This document shows positions 1-14,000 of a stretch of 64,000 nt of DNA, piece after piece (within the stretch, counting starts at the first letter, position 1; each line of letters starts with the position of its first letter). The DNA lies in NCBI GenBank assembly GCA_027186245.1, contig CP114490.1, forward strand, positions 7,324,501 to 7,388,500, in the 5' to 3' direction. The notes under the pieces were generated by a model. It was not told where the DNA came from, did not search any database, and saw nothing but the letters and a program-made list of their open reading frames with translations. The translations under genes were made by a program, and so were the position numbers. Origin of the DNA: Coriaria nepalensis (Eukaryota; Streptophyta; Magnoliopsida; Cucurbitales; Coriariaceae).

Positions 1-3000
1 CAAGTTAAATATAAAATTTCAACTTTGTGAGTATAGAAGGAACTGTAAGTCGCTCGTTATTCGCTTTCCCAAAAGCAGATATCCGAACAAAACGATTACC
101 TAAAAATCTTAAGCGTGCAATGTTTTACAACATCAGAATGTTCAAGGTTCAAGATCCTAAAACTAATCATATAGGAATAAAGAAAAGGAGAAAGTGGAGG
201 GATTATACATAGCTGAATTATCTTTCGAAAATCAGATGACTTTCAACCCAAAGACACTTTCAGCTGCTGCCCCTTGCCACTGCCCCTGTTTAGACATGAA
301 GTCATTACCCGAACTCTATCTATATCCACACAAACAATAATTCAAAACTATTTTCAAGATTTCATTATCATCACATGTATATTTAATCTTTGAGGAAATG
401 GAAAATGCTCGTGAGAAAAAGAAGATATGAGAAAACATTTTCTCTCTCCTCTCTTTAATGTGTGGCTAGGGTTTCTCTTATATTCCTTATGTAGGGACAT
501 AAGACTTGGCCATAGGCTTATTTGAACTATTTTGGCCCAAATACTCATTGAGCTCTAGGTTTCTACTTTTGTTTTAATTTTCAATTTTTTTTCAAATTAA
601 AAATAATAATAATTTTAGAATAAATTCTAATATTACTCAGTAAAATTTGGACTTTTATTTTGGGCCTCACACATGGGCTTAATTTGACCTATTAACATTT
701 TAATGTTTAATTTGGATTTTTCTTCTTTGATCTGAAAAATATGATTGGACTTATTATTTATTAAATGTCTATTTAATAAATGTTTTAGTCAATTTAATAT
801 TTTTTTAATTAATTATTTAATTTTTAATTAAATCTAAATCACATATTGGAAATGCTAGTAATGCATGTGTAATCTTAAACTTAACAAATTAAATTAATTA
901 ATTCTTAAATCCAGTTCTCTAAGAACCAGTAAAATTTCCAAGAATAAATATATAACCTTTCGACCCAGTTTTTCTTTATGTATGTGACCAAATATGTTCT
1001 ACTTTACGTCAATAGGTAGCCTTCACAACTTGTAAGTTTTATTCATTCTTTACGAATGAATCGTCTGGAACTTAAAATAACTTTTAAGTCAGATAATTAA
1101 TAAATTGTCATATATTATTTAATTTTTTTTAAACCATCATATCTACATTGGCTTCTAGTAAGGCATATGGGCCACACATACAATGAGAAGTTCTCAGAAG
1201 GTCACAAAGAACCTATAATGGCTATTACTGTACCAGATTAAACCTTCCATCTATGCTAAATCTCGGTCACTCTTAAGGCATGATTTAACTGTTAAATCTC
1301 AATAGTCATGGTCATATGAGTCATGTGGTTCCTCATGCAGCTTAGACAATAGATTTATTGAAAACTCTTTCAATTATTCTACTTTACAAAGATTTTGGGT
1401 TGCAAAAGGTACATCACTCATAAAATTTATCCTCTTGATAAAGAGATGATGGATCTCATATTATCATCCTATAGATTACACATACTCAAACATATGCCTA
1501 ATGGTTCGTCATTTTAGTAGCTTATTAATAAGACCACATGAAGCAATATCAAAACATAATATCTTATATATCAATGTTATGGTAATTTCAGGTTTGAGAA
1601 TTACAACTACCATATTCATTGAACAAGTCTTATTAATAATTATTATCATTACCATTGAGACTTATCAAGTGATCACGTTTAGTAATTAATCTTATATTGA
1701 TCATATGCATGTTTATCGTATTATTCACTAGTACAGATGATTATGAGAATATTATTCTTATAATAGCTCATGCAATAATCTTTTCGGATTTTCAATATCT
1801 TTTTTATGATAATTCTACGACTATGAACAATTTAGATCTTAAGTTTATATAGCTCATTAGGTCTCGTAGAGCACGATCACCATCGTGATCCCAAGAGCCA
1901 TTACCGAAGAATCAAGAATCTATCATACTAACCATACGTACGAGTATATATATTAATGCAACTTTATTACTCCAACAAAATAATAAATAATTAATAAATA
2001 TTAATTGCGCAAATGATAAATACAAAATATTTATAGCGTTAATAAAGTTTAATATAAGATTGAATCATATCAAATTGTATTGACATGCATATACTTTTAG
2101 GAACCAACTATAGCTTATTCCTAGCAACAAAAATTTCAAATTCAAGCAAATTATTACAATCATCTGATTTCTCATATTCATTAGCAAAAATATATCTTAG
2201 TAAATCGAGCATAACTTTTGTTAAAAATATTCAAATACATTGATTTTTATGATCATAGAAAGATTAGAGAGAAAACTAAAATTTTTATGTACTTTATCCC
2301 AAAATATCATTTTGGATGAAATTTTGCTGCAAGTAATAGATCCGAAATTTTTCTTAAGGAAACAAGATTATAGATTTAATGTGGATTATTATGCTTCTTG
2401 AGTTTCTAATTGGAGTACGGAAAAAATCATATCAAACTTCTTACCATGTTAAGAAAAGTTAGAGATGAGATTTATGTTGCTGTCAATTTCAAAAAGAAAT
2501 AATAAATAATTCAATCATATTTTAATAATGACTAATAGTTGAATTATAAGCCGTAAAATTACTAATTTATATTATTGAAATTCTTAGAATGTATTATCTT
2601 ATACATTATTTTAAAATATTATTTAGATTCTATTCTATCTTATAATATAATTTTACTCCGCTTAATTAATATTATTTATAATTATTTTAAAGTAAAATTT
2701 ATTTGTGCTCATTTTCTCTTTTTATTACGCTATTATTCTCAAACTCTTTTAAATTAAAAGATTAAATACCTATTAATTTTTATATGTCCAAAATTATAAA
2801 ATATAAATAAATAAATATATATATATATTCTTTTTTTTTTTTTATAAAAAAATTTAATTTTGGTTCGCTAAACATTTTTCCCAACTCCTCCCTAATTGAA
2901 TCAGGATCAAATTTTCAACCCGGTTAAAACTAACATAAATTTCAAAACTGGAGGTTCATATAAGTAGTTAGTTAAATAGTTTTGATGGTTACAGACAATT

Positions 3001-5520
3001 TATCAAGATATTCTTAGCATAGTGTCGTTACTCTTTTGATCCCATGTGGTATTTGTCCCCAAAATTATGGTGTGATTAAAAAAAAACAAAAAAAAAAGAA
3101 ACAATATAGAAGTGTAATCGAGAATGGCCATCGTCGTGTGTTTTTAAGTTTCGCCAAAGTAATTTAGATTTTTTATACAAAACATTATATTTTAATCACG
3201 ATTATTTTCACAACTCTTAGAACCTTAAGAATTTGAATCCAAAAATCTCTTTGCCTTTGGATAAGCCAGTTCAATTTTTTGATGGGGCCAAGTGATATAA
3301 CTCAATAAATTGAGTTAGGTAGGGCCTAATTCTACCTCTGATCAAGGCCGAAGTGCCCGAGATGGAGTCGAGGTCGAGACAAGAATATAAGGCCAAAAAG
3401 GTCGAGACCAAACATTTTGAAAGTTAATTGGTCTCAAAATTTGAGATAATAAAAATAATAAAATAAATAAAATAAAATAAAAAATATATATATAATATTT
3501 TCTAATATTTATTTCACAAAAAAAAAAAAAAAAAATTGAACTTTACTATAAATTGAGTCTATGTATCCATTTTTCTTTTTGTATATAGTCCTCATAACTT
3601 GATGTCGCTCGTTATCAAAATAAACTTTAATATCCTTTTCATATTATTACTCTATGATGACTCAAATGTCCGATCTGTCTACGAGTGTCGTGTAGATTCG
3701 TAATTTTTTAAAGCTCCTTGAGACTAAATAAAAAAATAAAAAAATATTTTGAACTCCTTGAGTGATCAATTCATACCTTTGTTCTTAATTTAAGATAAGG
3801 ACAATTTTGGTGATTTTGTTGTTCCATCTTTTTTGACCATCACATGCTTACGCTAAAACACGCTTATTCATTTTCATGTTATTTAATTAAACTCTACTTC
3901 CTTCATTAGTTACAACTTGATATTATATATTCATAAGACTCGTGGAAATCAGTTCCTGTCGGTTTATACTCGTGGAGAACAGTCTTGTCTCTTAAATTTG
4001 TATACAAGTTCTTAAATAACATGAGCAAAAGAGAAACTTCCACATTATTATTTATTAAAAAAAAAAAAAAAAGGAAAAAAGGTGTACCTTTATGTATTAT
4101 ATGTATATAATTCAAGTATTATAAGAGTATTATTGTAATTAATACGAAATAATTAGGATTAGAAAATAGAAATTCTTCTTCAAATGGGTTTTTTTTATAT
4201 TTTTTTTTTCTGAAATTTTTATTGGGTTGTATGATTATTTAAAAAAAAAAAGAAAAAAAAAAAGCACACACGTTGGAAATAGTAGCACATATTGGCAATT
4301 TAAAATGGGATAACCTATTAAAATAATGGAATTACTTTATAGGAGCAATTTAGGTTGAAATGCGTGTACACGTGCAAACATGTGTGTGAATATATGTGAG
4401 GAGCTCGGATATGTATATGCACACGTGCTCACATGTGTGTGAGTTTCTAGAGGTATAGATTTAGATCATATATATATATATATATATATATTATAGGTGT
4501 TTGAAGATTTCTTGAAAAGGGTAATAGAGAAAGATAGAGTAATTTAAGAGTCGTGTGAATGTGAGTCGTTGTCGGATTCATAAAAAACCTAGTCAATCCG
4601 CACTTTGCCCCAACAAATTGTTACATTATTCCCTCTTGCATACTAATTTCTTAAGTACTTTGAGACACAAAATTAATGTATTTTTTAGTGTAATTATATA
4701 ATGGGGTTAAAAGTGTTTTAAATTATTGAAAAAGATGTATCCCATGGTTGCCAAAAGCTCCTCTCTATTTGTTCAAATGTGCTCAAGAGTGGCGGAGCCA
4801 AGAATAAAGCTCCCGTGGGGCCAAATTTTAAATGTAATTTTTTATAAAAAATTATATATTATTTTATATATATAAATAATAAAAAAAGAAGTTTAAGAAT
4901 ATTATAAATTTATAAATAAAATATATATTAAAAAATGATAATCATATTTTTCGTTGGGTTATTTTTTAAAAAAATTGTAAAATAATTTTATTATCAATTA
5001 TTTCAAATATCTCTCATTGCACTCTTAGCATATTCTCTTTGATATGAAGTTCCACCCTCAAGTACTATATTTTCGAGCACATGTTGCACTAGTGACCATA
5101 TAGACATAAGATGAATAATTATAGTATAATAAGACTCTCAACGATTATCTCCCAAGTGTGCTAGGCTAGTTTCTTGAGTTTGACTTCGCCCATTACTACG
5201 ATTCTTCTTCGACTCTCTAACTTTTTAATTATATTGTCATTTTTTTTTCTTTTTTTTTACTCCACTATAAATTATTTTTATCTCTTCTAATTCTATTTAT
5301 CATATGCGATTTTGCATTTGTGATCTAAAAACCCATTTGCAAATCCCATCTGGGTTTCAAGACTCCGATGCATAGGTGTCGAAACCCAAAGGCAAATTCT
5401 TATCGGAGTTTTAATCCCCGATGCAATTTTTTAAAGATTTTTTTGTAAGTTTACAAAAAAATAAAAAAACCCAAAGAGTTCTTCCGAGAAAATCTTAATC
5501 TTGTAGGAGAAAAAGGTGAT

Positions 5521-5552
<32 letters not shown>

Positions 5553-7171
5553 TTTAAGGGATTGAAAAAAGAAAAAAATGATTAATTAATAATTAAAACT
5601 TTAGATTTTTTTTTAAGATGTTGTTGTATGCCAACATGGCATGTCACTTCATCATTTCATTTGTATAAGACATATTATTAATTAACGGTAAGAGCTATTT
5701 GGTTCACTTAGAAAAAACAAATTAGAGTTTAATCAATTTCCTAACTACTCAAGCTTAATTTTAAGACAACGATCTAAGTCAATCTAACCCTAAGATTTTT
5801 ATTTTTTATTCTTGCTTTGTTTTACTTCTTCTTAGGATACGTAACCATAGGTAGGTAAGTAGAAGAATATGACGATTTGTGCACGCAATAAATTTTTACG
5901 ATATTAATTAATAATTTTATTATCTAATTAAATATAATATAATATATAATAAATATTGAATTATATTATATATATTTTTTCAATTCTTTATAATATGAGT
6001 TTACTTGATTGATATTGTGTCTAATTTTTATTTTCCTTTTTTTTTTAATTAATATGAAAAAGTCAGCTATACAAAATAATTCATTTTCTTATCTCACTCT
6101 TATTATTCGTCTGTCTTATATCTATTTTAATTTCACATCTTTCTCACGTTTCAATTTTATATCTCTTCATATTATCTTCATACTTATAATACATTTACTT
6201 TCTAATATGGTAAAAAAATCAAATTTTATTTATATGGGTAATCTTCATTATTAAAATAAAAATTATTACATAAAAATAAATTTTTTAAAATTTATTGATA
6301 TTTTTAACTTCAAAATAAATAATAAATTTATATATCTTAATATTATTATATTTAATAAGAATATAAGTATATTATCTAATTTAACTAATTTATTTGATTA
6401 ATATATTCTTTAATTTTTTTTAAAAATATTTTTCATTATCATATTCATACTCTTTAGAATCATCCCTACGTCATACATATTAGACAGCTAATTTATTATA
6501 AAAAAATATATAAATATTAACTTCTTCTATTTTATACAACCATCTACAAAATTAAATTCTTTCTTTTTTCTTTTTTTTTCCTTTTCTTAAGTAAATTCAA
6601 ATAATATAAAAAAAAAAAAAAAAAAAGCTGATAAAACTCACTTCCCTCAAACCAAACATACTGTTAATCCTCGATATACTAACATACAGTCGTGTATGCG
6701 GGCCACGAGAAAACAAGAGAGAGATAAGAGAGAGAGAGAGAGAGAGATATTTATTACTGCTCAAGGGATAGGTGTCCATGAACTGTGGAAGGGGAAGTGG
6801 ACGTGTACTCCGTTTTTGTTAAGAGGTACATAAAGCCTTGCTGTCCACCATGTGAAGGAGCTGTGGAGTGCCTCTCTCTCTCACTCACTCCTCTCCCTAC
6901 ATCTCTCCTACATGCATCCTCTATAAGACTATAACCCCACTAGTGGGCTCTTTTGACTGATTCATCCACAAATATTACTTGTAGCTCTCTCTCACATAGC
7001 CCATTTTCATTACAGGATATAGGATTTTGTTTTCTCAGGAGTTGAGATAATTTCATTTTTGTTCTAGCATATTTCATCTCTCTCTTTAACTTTCCTTCCT
7101 CCCAAACAACCCTACTCTATATATTAGAGAATCCATTCGTTCAAAAAAAAAAAAAAAAAAAAAAGAAGAAA
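1..7171. other. AT-rich intergenic region, no gene seen
   Basis: No open frame here resembles a known family and none has convincing exon structure. The stretch about 360-1990 is less AT-rich and has the texture of an old LTR or other repeat, but I could not find a second copy, a primer-binding site or clear ends, so it is not called. Around 4350-4450 there is an imperfect doubling of a TGTG/CACACGTG-rich segment. There are long A or T runs and a GA repeat at 6721-6746. The last 300 bases before 7172 are rich in CT tracts, as is common in plant promoters and 5' leaders, and a long A run lies just before the start codon of the next gene. Confidence 0.6.
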
Positions 7172-7979
7172 ATGGAGGAGTTGGGTAATTTATCAGAGTG
7201 TTGTAGTGGGTGTGAGTCTGGTTGGACTTTATACTTAGAGCACTCTAATTTTCTTCTTCCTCCTTCAAATCCTTCAATACATAAAGAATTAGAAAATGGT
7301 GTATTTGAGGATGAAGAAGAAGAAGATCTTTCTATGGTTTCTGATGCATCTTCTGGGCCTCCTCATAATTTCCATGAACAAGAAGAAGAAGAAGAAGATC
7401 ATAATAATTTTGAAGCTTGCAGCTTTGCAGGGTATGACATTAATGGCAGCATTAGGCCTACCACATTGTTTAGGAACAATGCAAAAAGGCAGAAAATAAT
7501 CAAAGAAAATGGTTTCTTAGATGATACTGCTAGCTCTCCGGCATTCGGTTTTTCCATGGTAAGTCCATTTTTTTTCAACATTCTGTCTGCTTGATATATA
7601 TATATATATATATTATCTAATTAAATTTACTGATTTTGGTTTTTATTTTTATTTATTTTTTTGAAAAATGAACAGAAGAATTTCAGTCTGGTGAGAAAGA
7701 ATGAAGCTTCAGGCTCCATGGTGGAGAATTATTCAGCAGCAAATAATTTTGAGGGTAAATCAGGATTATTACAAGATCACTTGGGTTTCTTACAATCATC
7801 TCTATCTGGGAATCAGCTGCAGAAAAACCAAAACCAGTTAAGTCTTTTATTTCAATTTTGTCTTTATTTTAATCTACAACTATATATAATGTACTAAAAA
7901 AAGGTTATTATTATGTCTTGCTATTAGAACTAATATATATTTCATACTTCTTTACAGGTGGCCTGAAAGGATGAGTTGA
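7172..7979 (+). CDS. SOB FIVE-LIKE (SOFL) family protein
   Basis: Three exons by my reading: 7172-7558, 7676-7836 and 7958-7979, giving 189 residues. All introns are GT-AG; the second uses donor GTTAAG and joins to give a short tail WPERMS before the stop. The N-terminus carries the SOFL signature SGCESGWTLYL at residues 12-22, and a second conserved block, DLSMVSDASSGPP, lies at residues 52-64. An acidic stretch precedes the second block and another follows it. The family is known from Arabidopsis SOB5, whose overexpression changes cytokinin levels and plant growth; its biochemical action is not settled. The start is the first ATG, just upstream of the signature. The gene stands alone, with gene-poor DNA on both sides. 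Family assignment is firm because both motifs are present in order; the last tiny exon is the least certain part. Confidence 0.88.
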
Positions 7980-9221
7980 AGTGATTTAAGAAGACGTGGT
8001 AGCTGCTTAAAAATGGATCATCTTCAGATGGAGTAGAAGAAAGAGGCTGGATCTTTTTCTTTTTTTTTTTGGATGGGAAATGAATTAAATTTTTTTTGTT
8101 TGAATTTTCTTTTATGAAAGGAATAGGGAAAAAGCACATGATCATATTGATGGCCTGAGAAGCCTTTGAATACTATTTTATGACAGTCTGCTCTACTTTC
8201 CCATCTGTTATTCTGCCACTTGCTCCAATTCTATACCTCTCGTTGCCACGTCATCTACTTCACTTTTCAACCATAAATATATATTCCCAAAAAAAAAAAA
8301 AAAAAAAAAAAAAATCATGTGTATGTTCATGTTTTATGATTGTAATAAATGGGTCTAGATAAATTTTATTAAATTTTTTGTATCAACTTTTTATTTTTGT
8401 TTTTAATTCTATTGAATTATAGAAGATAATATTAATAATACAAAAGAAGGCAACATAATCTGAATCTGAAACTACACTCTTCCTAGTATAAAATTTTGGT
8501 TAGTAGTCTCTCAAGTTGGGGTCTCCACGTTGATAATATTGGGATGTGAAAAATGTTGCATTTAAATGCTCATATTACTCCTAACTTTTTGATGTTGTAA
8601 TAAGTCCAAGCATATCATGTGTATTCTTCCTCTTCTACGGCTTGCATTGTTGTATTTTTATATGTATATAATAGATGGTTATATGATACATTAAATTTTA
8701 TAATAATTATATGTATTCCTCTATATATTATATGCTTATGCTTGATTTTTTTTTTTTTTTTTTGCCATCTACTTATATATGTAAGACCCATGTTATTATA
8801 AACTTAGTTATAAGATTCCCAATAATAGATAAGATAATCATTAACTTAATAAAATTAAAAATCAACCTATAAAAGATAACTCAATAACATGCTATATAAT
8901 TACTCATATGCAAGATATGTTGATTTTAATTTTGATTAAATTCATGATTATTTTAAAAATTCGAACTCTTAAGGAAATAAATTTAACTATATTCTCTATT
9001 ATAAAAGTCTATAACGATATGAGTCTTGCATATGTAAATAGATGACAAACAAATTTAAATAGTATAACATGTAGTAATAAGAAATGTGAGAGCTAGCATG
9101 TTTGAACTCAAGTTATGTTCTAATAACATATTAAGATACTGATTATCCTCAAAATTTAAGGTATTAAAAAACAAGTTTAATTGTGTTATCTATTCTCTTA
9201 TTATTGAAAATATTAACAAAT
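7980..9221. other. Non-coding region between SOFL gene and copia insertion
   Basis: This contains the 3' untranslated region of the SOFL gene, then AT-rich sequence with long A and T runs (8289-8313, 8746-8763). No gene is visible. The last five bases, 9217-9221 (CAAAT), are the left target-site duplication of the older copia element. Confidence 0.6.
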
Positions 9222-9415
9222 TTAAACATTATTTAGAGAGAGAAATGAAAAGTAACACTTTCTATTAATGATTTAACTTTTTGATTACATTCTTAAATAG
9301 TCCGAGCTAAAATTAACTCAACTAGAGTCAGCTAACTAACCGAATCTAATTGTATAATAGTCATTCAATAACAACCAAAAACTAACTAAGAGATTACCTA
9401 ACTGTACATTTAACA
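9222..9415 (-). repeat. 3' LTR of the older copia element
   Basis: This aligns throughout with 18740-18922, allowing an extra block of about 11 bases near its start. On the plus strand it ends TTTAACA, matching the right copy. Its outer terminus has decayed (TT where TG is expected), but the adjoining CAAAT matches the duplication on the far side. Confidence 0.88.
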
Positions 9416-9751
9416 TCCCCTCAAGCTCATATTTTAAAAAGGTCTAAAATATTGAGCTTGGATATAAGAAATTAGTGTTGCTTACTCTCGAGTGCTTTTG
9501 TGAAAAGATCGGCAAGTTAGTCTTGTGTCTTCAAGTAAGCTATTTTTGAGGAACCTTGCCTAAACCCTGTCTCTCACAAGATGACAGTTTATCTCTATAT
9601 GTTTAGTTCGCTCTTGGAATATAGGATTAGAAGAGATATGCAGTGCAACCTTATTATCATAATAAAGGGTAATAGGAGATGGGATGGTGTCTTTGAACAA
9701 GGTGACTAGTCAGATGAGCTCACATGTGGTGGATGTAATTGCCTTGTATTC
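9416..9751 (-). pseudogene. RNase H fragment of the older copia element (distal part)
   Basis: On the minus strand this reads as the end of a copia pol gene: residues like EYKAITSTTCEL, then a stretch resembling the RNase H region with [10 protein letters not shown] and ERTKHIEI, with breaks. It continues the reading that stops near 14626, so the two parts were one RNase H domain before the younger element inserted. It is not functional. Confidence 0.8.
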
Positions 9752-9987
9752 TGTATTAGAATATTTGTTGTAAATAAATCAGCATAGCCTATTTAGGAAG
9801 TAGATAATTACGTTTAATTTGTAATTTAGGAAGTTGATTAGGTGGTGATTTGTTTTACTTATATAGGATATTCTTTGCTTAATTGTCTGCTATAATTAGT
9901 TCCTGATTCTTAGGCTTGTACAGTATGTAAGTGTGTGTTTTGGTGAATAAAGGGACAAGGTTTTCATTCTAAAAATAATTCTTGACA
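9752..9987 (+). repeat. 5' LTR of the younger copia element
   Basis: It begins TGTATTAG and ends CTTGACA. The sequence is repeated at 14386-14621 with the same length. It includes the start of transcription and polyadenylation signals expected of an LTR; GAATAAA near 9942-9948 is a plausible poly(A) signal. Confidence 0.92.
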
Positions 9988-9999
9988 TGGTATCAGAGC
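9988..9999 (+). promoter_or_regulatory. Primer-binding site, initiator Met-tRNA type
   Basis: TGGTATCAGAGC follows the 5' LTR directly. This is the standard copia primer-binding site complementary to the 3' end of plant initiator methionine tRNA. It also fixes the inner end of the LTR. Confidence 0.93.
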
Positions 10000-10008
10000 A
10001 AGGTTAAC

Positions 10009-11040
10009 ATGGCAGGGAACACAACTGATGAAAAGAAGAAAGGGATTAAAACCTCGACAAAGATAACAATGATGTCACCATATTTTCTTTCAACCAACGA
10101 TAATCCTGGAAATATCATCACACAAGTTTAGTTGAAAGGCGATAATTATGATGAATGGGCACGAGTGATAAGAACGGCGCTACGAGCCAAGAAGAAGTTT
10201 GGATTTATTGATGGCTCAGTGAAACAACCTTCTGATGAATCATCTGAACAAGAAGATTGGTGGACAATCAACTCCATGTTGGTTTCATGGAGATACAAGA
10301 CACAATTGAACCCGATCTGCGATCAACCATAACATATATGGAGATTGCTAAGGAACTTTGGGACGACATCAAAGAAAGGTTTTCAGTAGGAAACGAACCA
10401 CACATTCATCAACTTAGGACTAAGTTGGCAGAATGTAAACACCGAGCCCTCCCTGTAGTAAACTACTACATGAGGTTGAAGATGATTTAGGAAGAATTGG
10501 CTAACTATGAACAGAATCCGATGTGTCAATGTGGAGGATGTAGATGCCATATTAGTGCAGAATTGGATAAGAGGCGTGAAGAAGAACGACTACACCAGTT
10601 CTTGATGGGGTTAGATGACTCGACTTATAGAATTGTATGCTTTAACATACTGAGTGCTGAACCGTTGCTAAATCTGAATCGAGCGTATGCTATGATTGTT
10701 AAAGAGGAGCGTGTTCGCATCATAACTTGTGGAAAAGAAGAGAAGGGAGAAGCGATGGATTTTGCTATTCAAACAGGACAAGCTTTAAGAGGATGATCTG
10801 AAAACAAGGATAAAACTGAAGTGTGCTCCCATTGCAACAAGTATGGACATAATTCAGACTCATGTTTTCAACTAGTTGGGTATCCAGATTGGTGGGGAGA
10901 TAGAACTCAAGGAAATGGACGAGGGGATGGTCGTGGACAAGCAGGAATAAGACAATCTGGAGGATCAGGTGGAAGGGCACGTGGCAGACCTGTTCGAGCA
11001 AATGCAACAATTGTAGGAACATAAGAAAGCATAACTCAAG
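10009..11040 (+). pseudogene. gag region of the younger copia element, broken
   Basis: An ATG at 10009 opens a gag-like frame that meets a TAG at 10129. Similar frames continue with shifts to about 11024: KGDNYDEWARVIRTALRAKK is typical of copia gag N-termini (UBN2 type), and CSHCNKYGHNSDSC at about 10824 is the CCHC zinc knuckle (C-x2-C-x4-H-x4-C). A Gly/Arg-rich tail follows. At least one stop and two frame changes separate the pieces, so no full gag can be made. Confidence 0.85.
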
Positions 11041-11099
11041 GACAAATTGTTGAGCTAGACAGAACTGGAATAAGTGGATTAAGTAGTGAACAATGGAGT

Positions 11100-14000
11100 T
11101 TGTGGATTCATATGTTGAACTCGCAAAAAGAAAGCAACCAGGGAAGACTAAATGGTACGTATGAATGGTTAATTGACACCGGAGCTAGTGATCATGTGAC
11201 TAGAAGTCTTGGGTTGATAAGCAACGTGAATGAAGTCATTGCATGCACAGTTGAAGTACCTGATGGCAAGGAGACAATAGCGGAGAGAGAAGGAACTGTG
11301 GTGTTAAATGAACACTTGAAATTAAAGCATGTTTTATATGTGCCTAATTTGAAGTGTAACTTAATTTTAGCATCACCATTGGCTAAAGAGTCGAATTGCT
11401 TTATCCATGTCACTGATGAATTTTGTGTTATTCAGGACCACAATATGAGGAAGCTGATTGGAGCGGGTGAGCTGCATGGGGGGGGGGGGGGGGGGGTCTA
11501 CTACTTTCGAGGCAAGATCTCTGCTAAAGCTATGAATACAATAAGGAAGGATATAATTGAACTCTGACATCAAAGGTTGGGACATCCTTCTAATAAAGTT
11601 GTCAAGTTGTTACCAGTTATTGACAAAAATAGTAATAAGTGTACTAAGAGCTGTGAGGTTTGCTTTCGAGGAAAACAAAGTCGAGAAGAATTTGTGACTA
11701 GTGATAATAAACCATCTCATGTTTTTGAAATGATCCATTGCGACTTGTAGATCTCTACAGAACTCCATCCTTATGTGGTGCACATTATGCTTTAACTATT
11801 GTTGATGATCATTCTAGAGGATTGTGGGTTTATTTGTTGAAGGATAAAACTGAAGTTAGTCACACTCTTAGAAATTTCTTAGCTTTAACACATAGACAAT
11901 TTAATGCAGTTTTGAAAATAGTATGGAGTGATAATGGAACTGAATTTGCTTGTTTAGACAAATATTTTGAAGAAAGTGGCATAATACATCAGACCTCGTG
12001 TGTTAGTACTCCGCAACAGAATGTGAGAGTAGAACGAAAACATCGCCACATACTCAATGTAGCTCGCGCTCTGCACTTTCAAGCCAATTTTTCTATTGAA
12101 TTTTAGAGGGATTGTGTTCTAACAGCTGCTTATTTGATTAATCGTACACCTTCTATCTTGTTAAAGGGAAAAACACCTTCAGAATTTTTGTTTGGTTGCA
12201 CTCCATCATATAAAAATATCCGAATTTTTGGATGCCTAGCCTATGCTCACAATCAAAAGCATGGAGGAGATAAATTTGCAAGTAGAAGTAAGAAGTGTGT
12301 ATTTTTAGGGTATCCTTTCGGAAAGAAAGGATGGAGCTTGTATGATTTAGAGTCATGTGAGTTTTTTTGTTTCAAGGGATGTGGTATTTGTGGAGATGAA
12401 TTTCCTTACAAAGCCCAAGTTAATATAAAACAAAAGAAGATAGGAAATGATACGCTTAATGACTCGGTGGCAGAAGAGGAAGATGTGATAGGAGCTGTTA
12501 ATCAAGAGCAAGATGATGAATTAGGAGTGATAAATCCGGATAATGGGAATCTATTGAGGAGTTTAGCGGTGATGCAACAAGGGGGAACGACCAGCTGAGT
12601 GAAGTTTTGTTGGGACGAGGTCATAAGAAGCGACAAGAGTCTGTACTATTGCGAGATTATGTGTTACACACGGTGCAAAAGTTGAGCCTCTCTGCTAACT
12701 CACGCGTCCTTAAGCATTCCTCAGGTAGTTCCTATCCTATAACTCATTATGTGAACTGTGATAAGTTTTCTATGCAAGATCGCGCTTTCTTGGCAGCCAT
12801 CACTACAGGTGTCGAGCCTAACTCTTTCGTTGAAGCCATGAACGATGAAAGATAGAAAGATGCGATGAAGAGAGAGATATATGCATTAGAAGAAAATAAA
12901 ACTTGGACTATTGAACCATTACCCTCAGGAAAACGAGCAATATGTTGTAAGTGAGTTTACAAAATCAAATATAATGCAGACGGAACGGTTGAGCGCTACA
13001 AGGCTCGTTTAGTGATCCTTGGGAATAAGTAGATTAAAGGGATTGATTATACTGAAACCTTTGCACCGGTAGCAAAGATGATGACAATTCATACTTTTCT
13101 AGCAGTAGCAGCGGCTAAAAATTGGGAACTACATCAGATGGATGTGCGTAATGCATTTTTACATGGCGACTTGGAGGAAGAAGTGTATATGCGTATGCCT
13201 ACTGGTTTTTTTTCCAACAAACCAAGTTTGGTGTGTCGTTTGAAGAAATCTTTGTATGGTTTACGACAAGCATCTCCCTGTTGGTTTGCAAATTTGATGA
13301 ATGCATTGAAAGGTAATGATTTTAGTCAATCATACTCTGATTACTCTCTTTTCACTTTGCTTCAAGGGAAGATAAAAATTAATGTCCTTGTATATGTTGA
13401 TGATCTCATAGTCTTAGGGAATGATCATGTAGCAATTCAAATCTTCAAGGAATATTTTAGCACTTTTTTTCATATGAAAGACTTGGGACTGTTGAAGTAT
13501 TTTCTAGGCATTGAGGTTGCTCGAAGTTCTGAAAGTATTAGTCTTTGTCAATGTAAATATGCTTTGGATATTATTTCTGAAGTTGGTCTTCTTGGAGCTA
13601 AGCCTGCGACTTTTCCACTCGAACAAAATCATAATTTGGCATTGGCTGAAGGAACTCATTTGTCTAACCCAGAGAAATATCGATGATTGGTAGGCCGACT
13701 TATCTATCTTTCGGTTACTCATCCTAAGTTATCCTACTGTGTTCATGTATTGGCTCAGTTCATGCAACAACCACGGAAAGAGCATTGGCAGGCTGCTCTG
13801 CATGTTGTTCGTTATCTCAAAGGACATCCAGGACAAGGCATTATGTTTCCATCGAAGAATGACTTACAACTATATGCTTGGTGTGATTCGGATTGGGCAA
13901 GTTGTCCTCTCACTCGTCATTCTTTAACTGGTTGGTACATTCATCTTGGCAATTCACCAATATCTTGGAAGACTAAAAAGCAGCATACTGTGTCCCATTC

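Noticed and set aside
360..1990. Possible solo LTR or old retroelement end
   Set aside because: The texture is suggestive, but no second copy, TG/CA ends, target duplication or primer site could be located.
4340..4450. Repeated TGTG/CACACGTG words suggesting regulatory boxes
   Set aside because: No gene lies nearby and the words are low-complexity alternating purine-pyrimidine.
7296..7581. Two other frames overlapping the SOFL first exon
   Set aside because: These are shadow frames of the acidic GAA/GAT-rich coding sequence.
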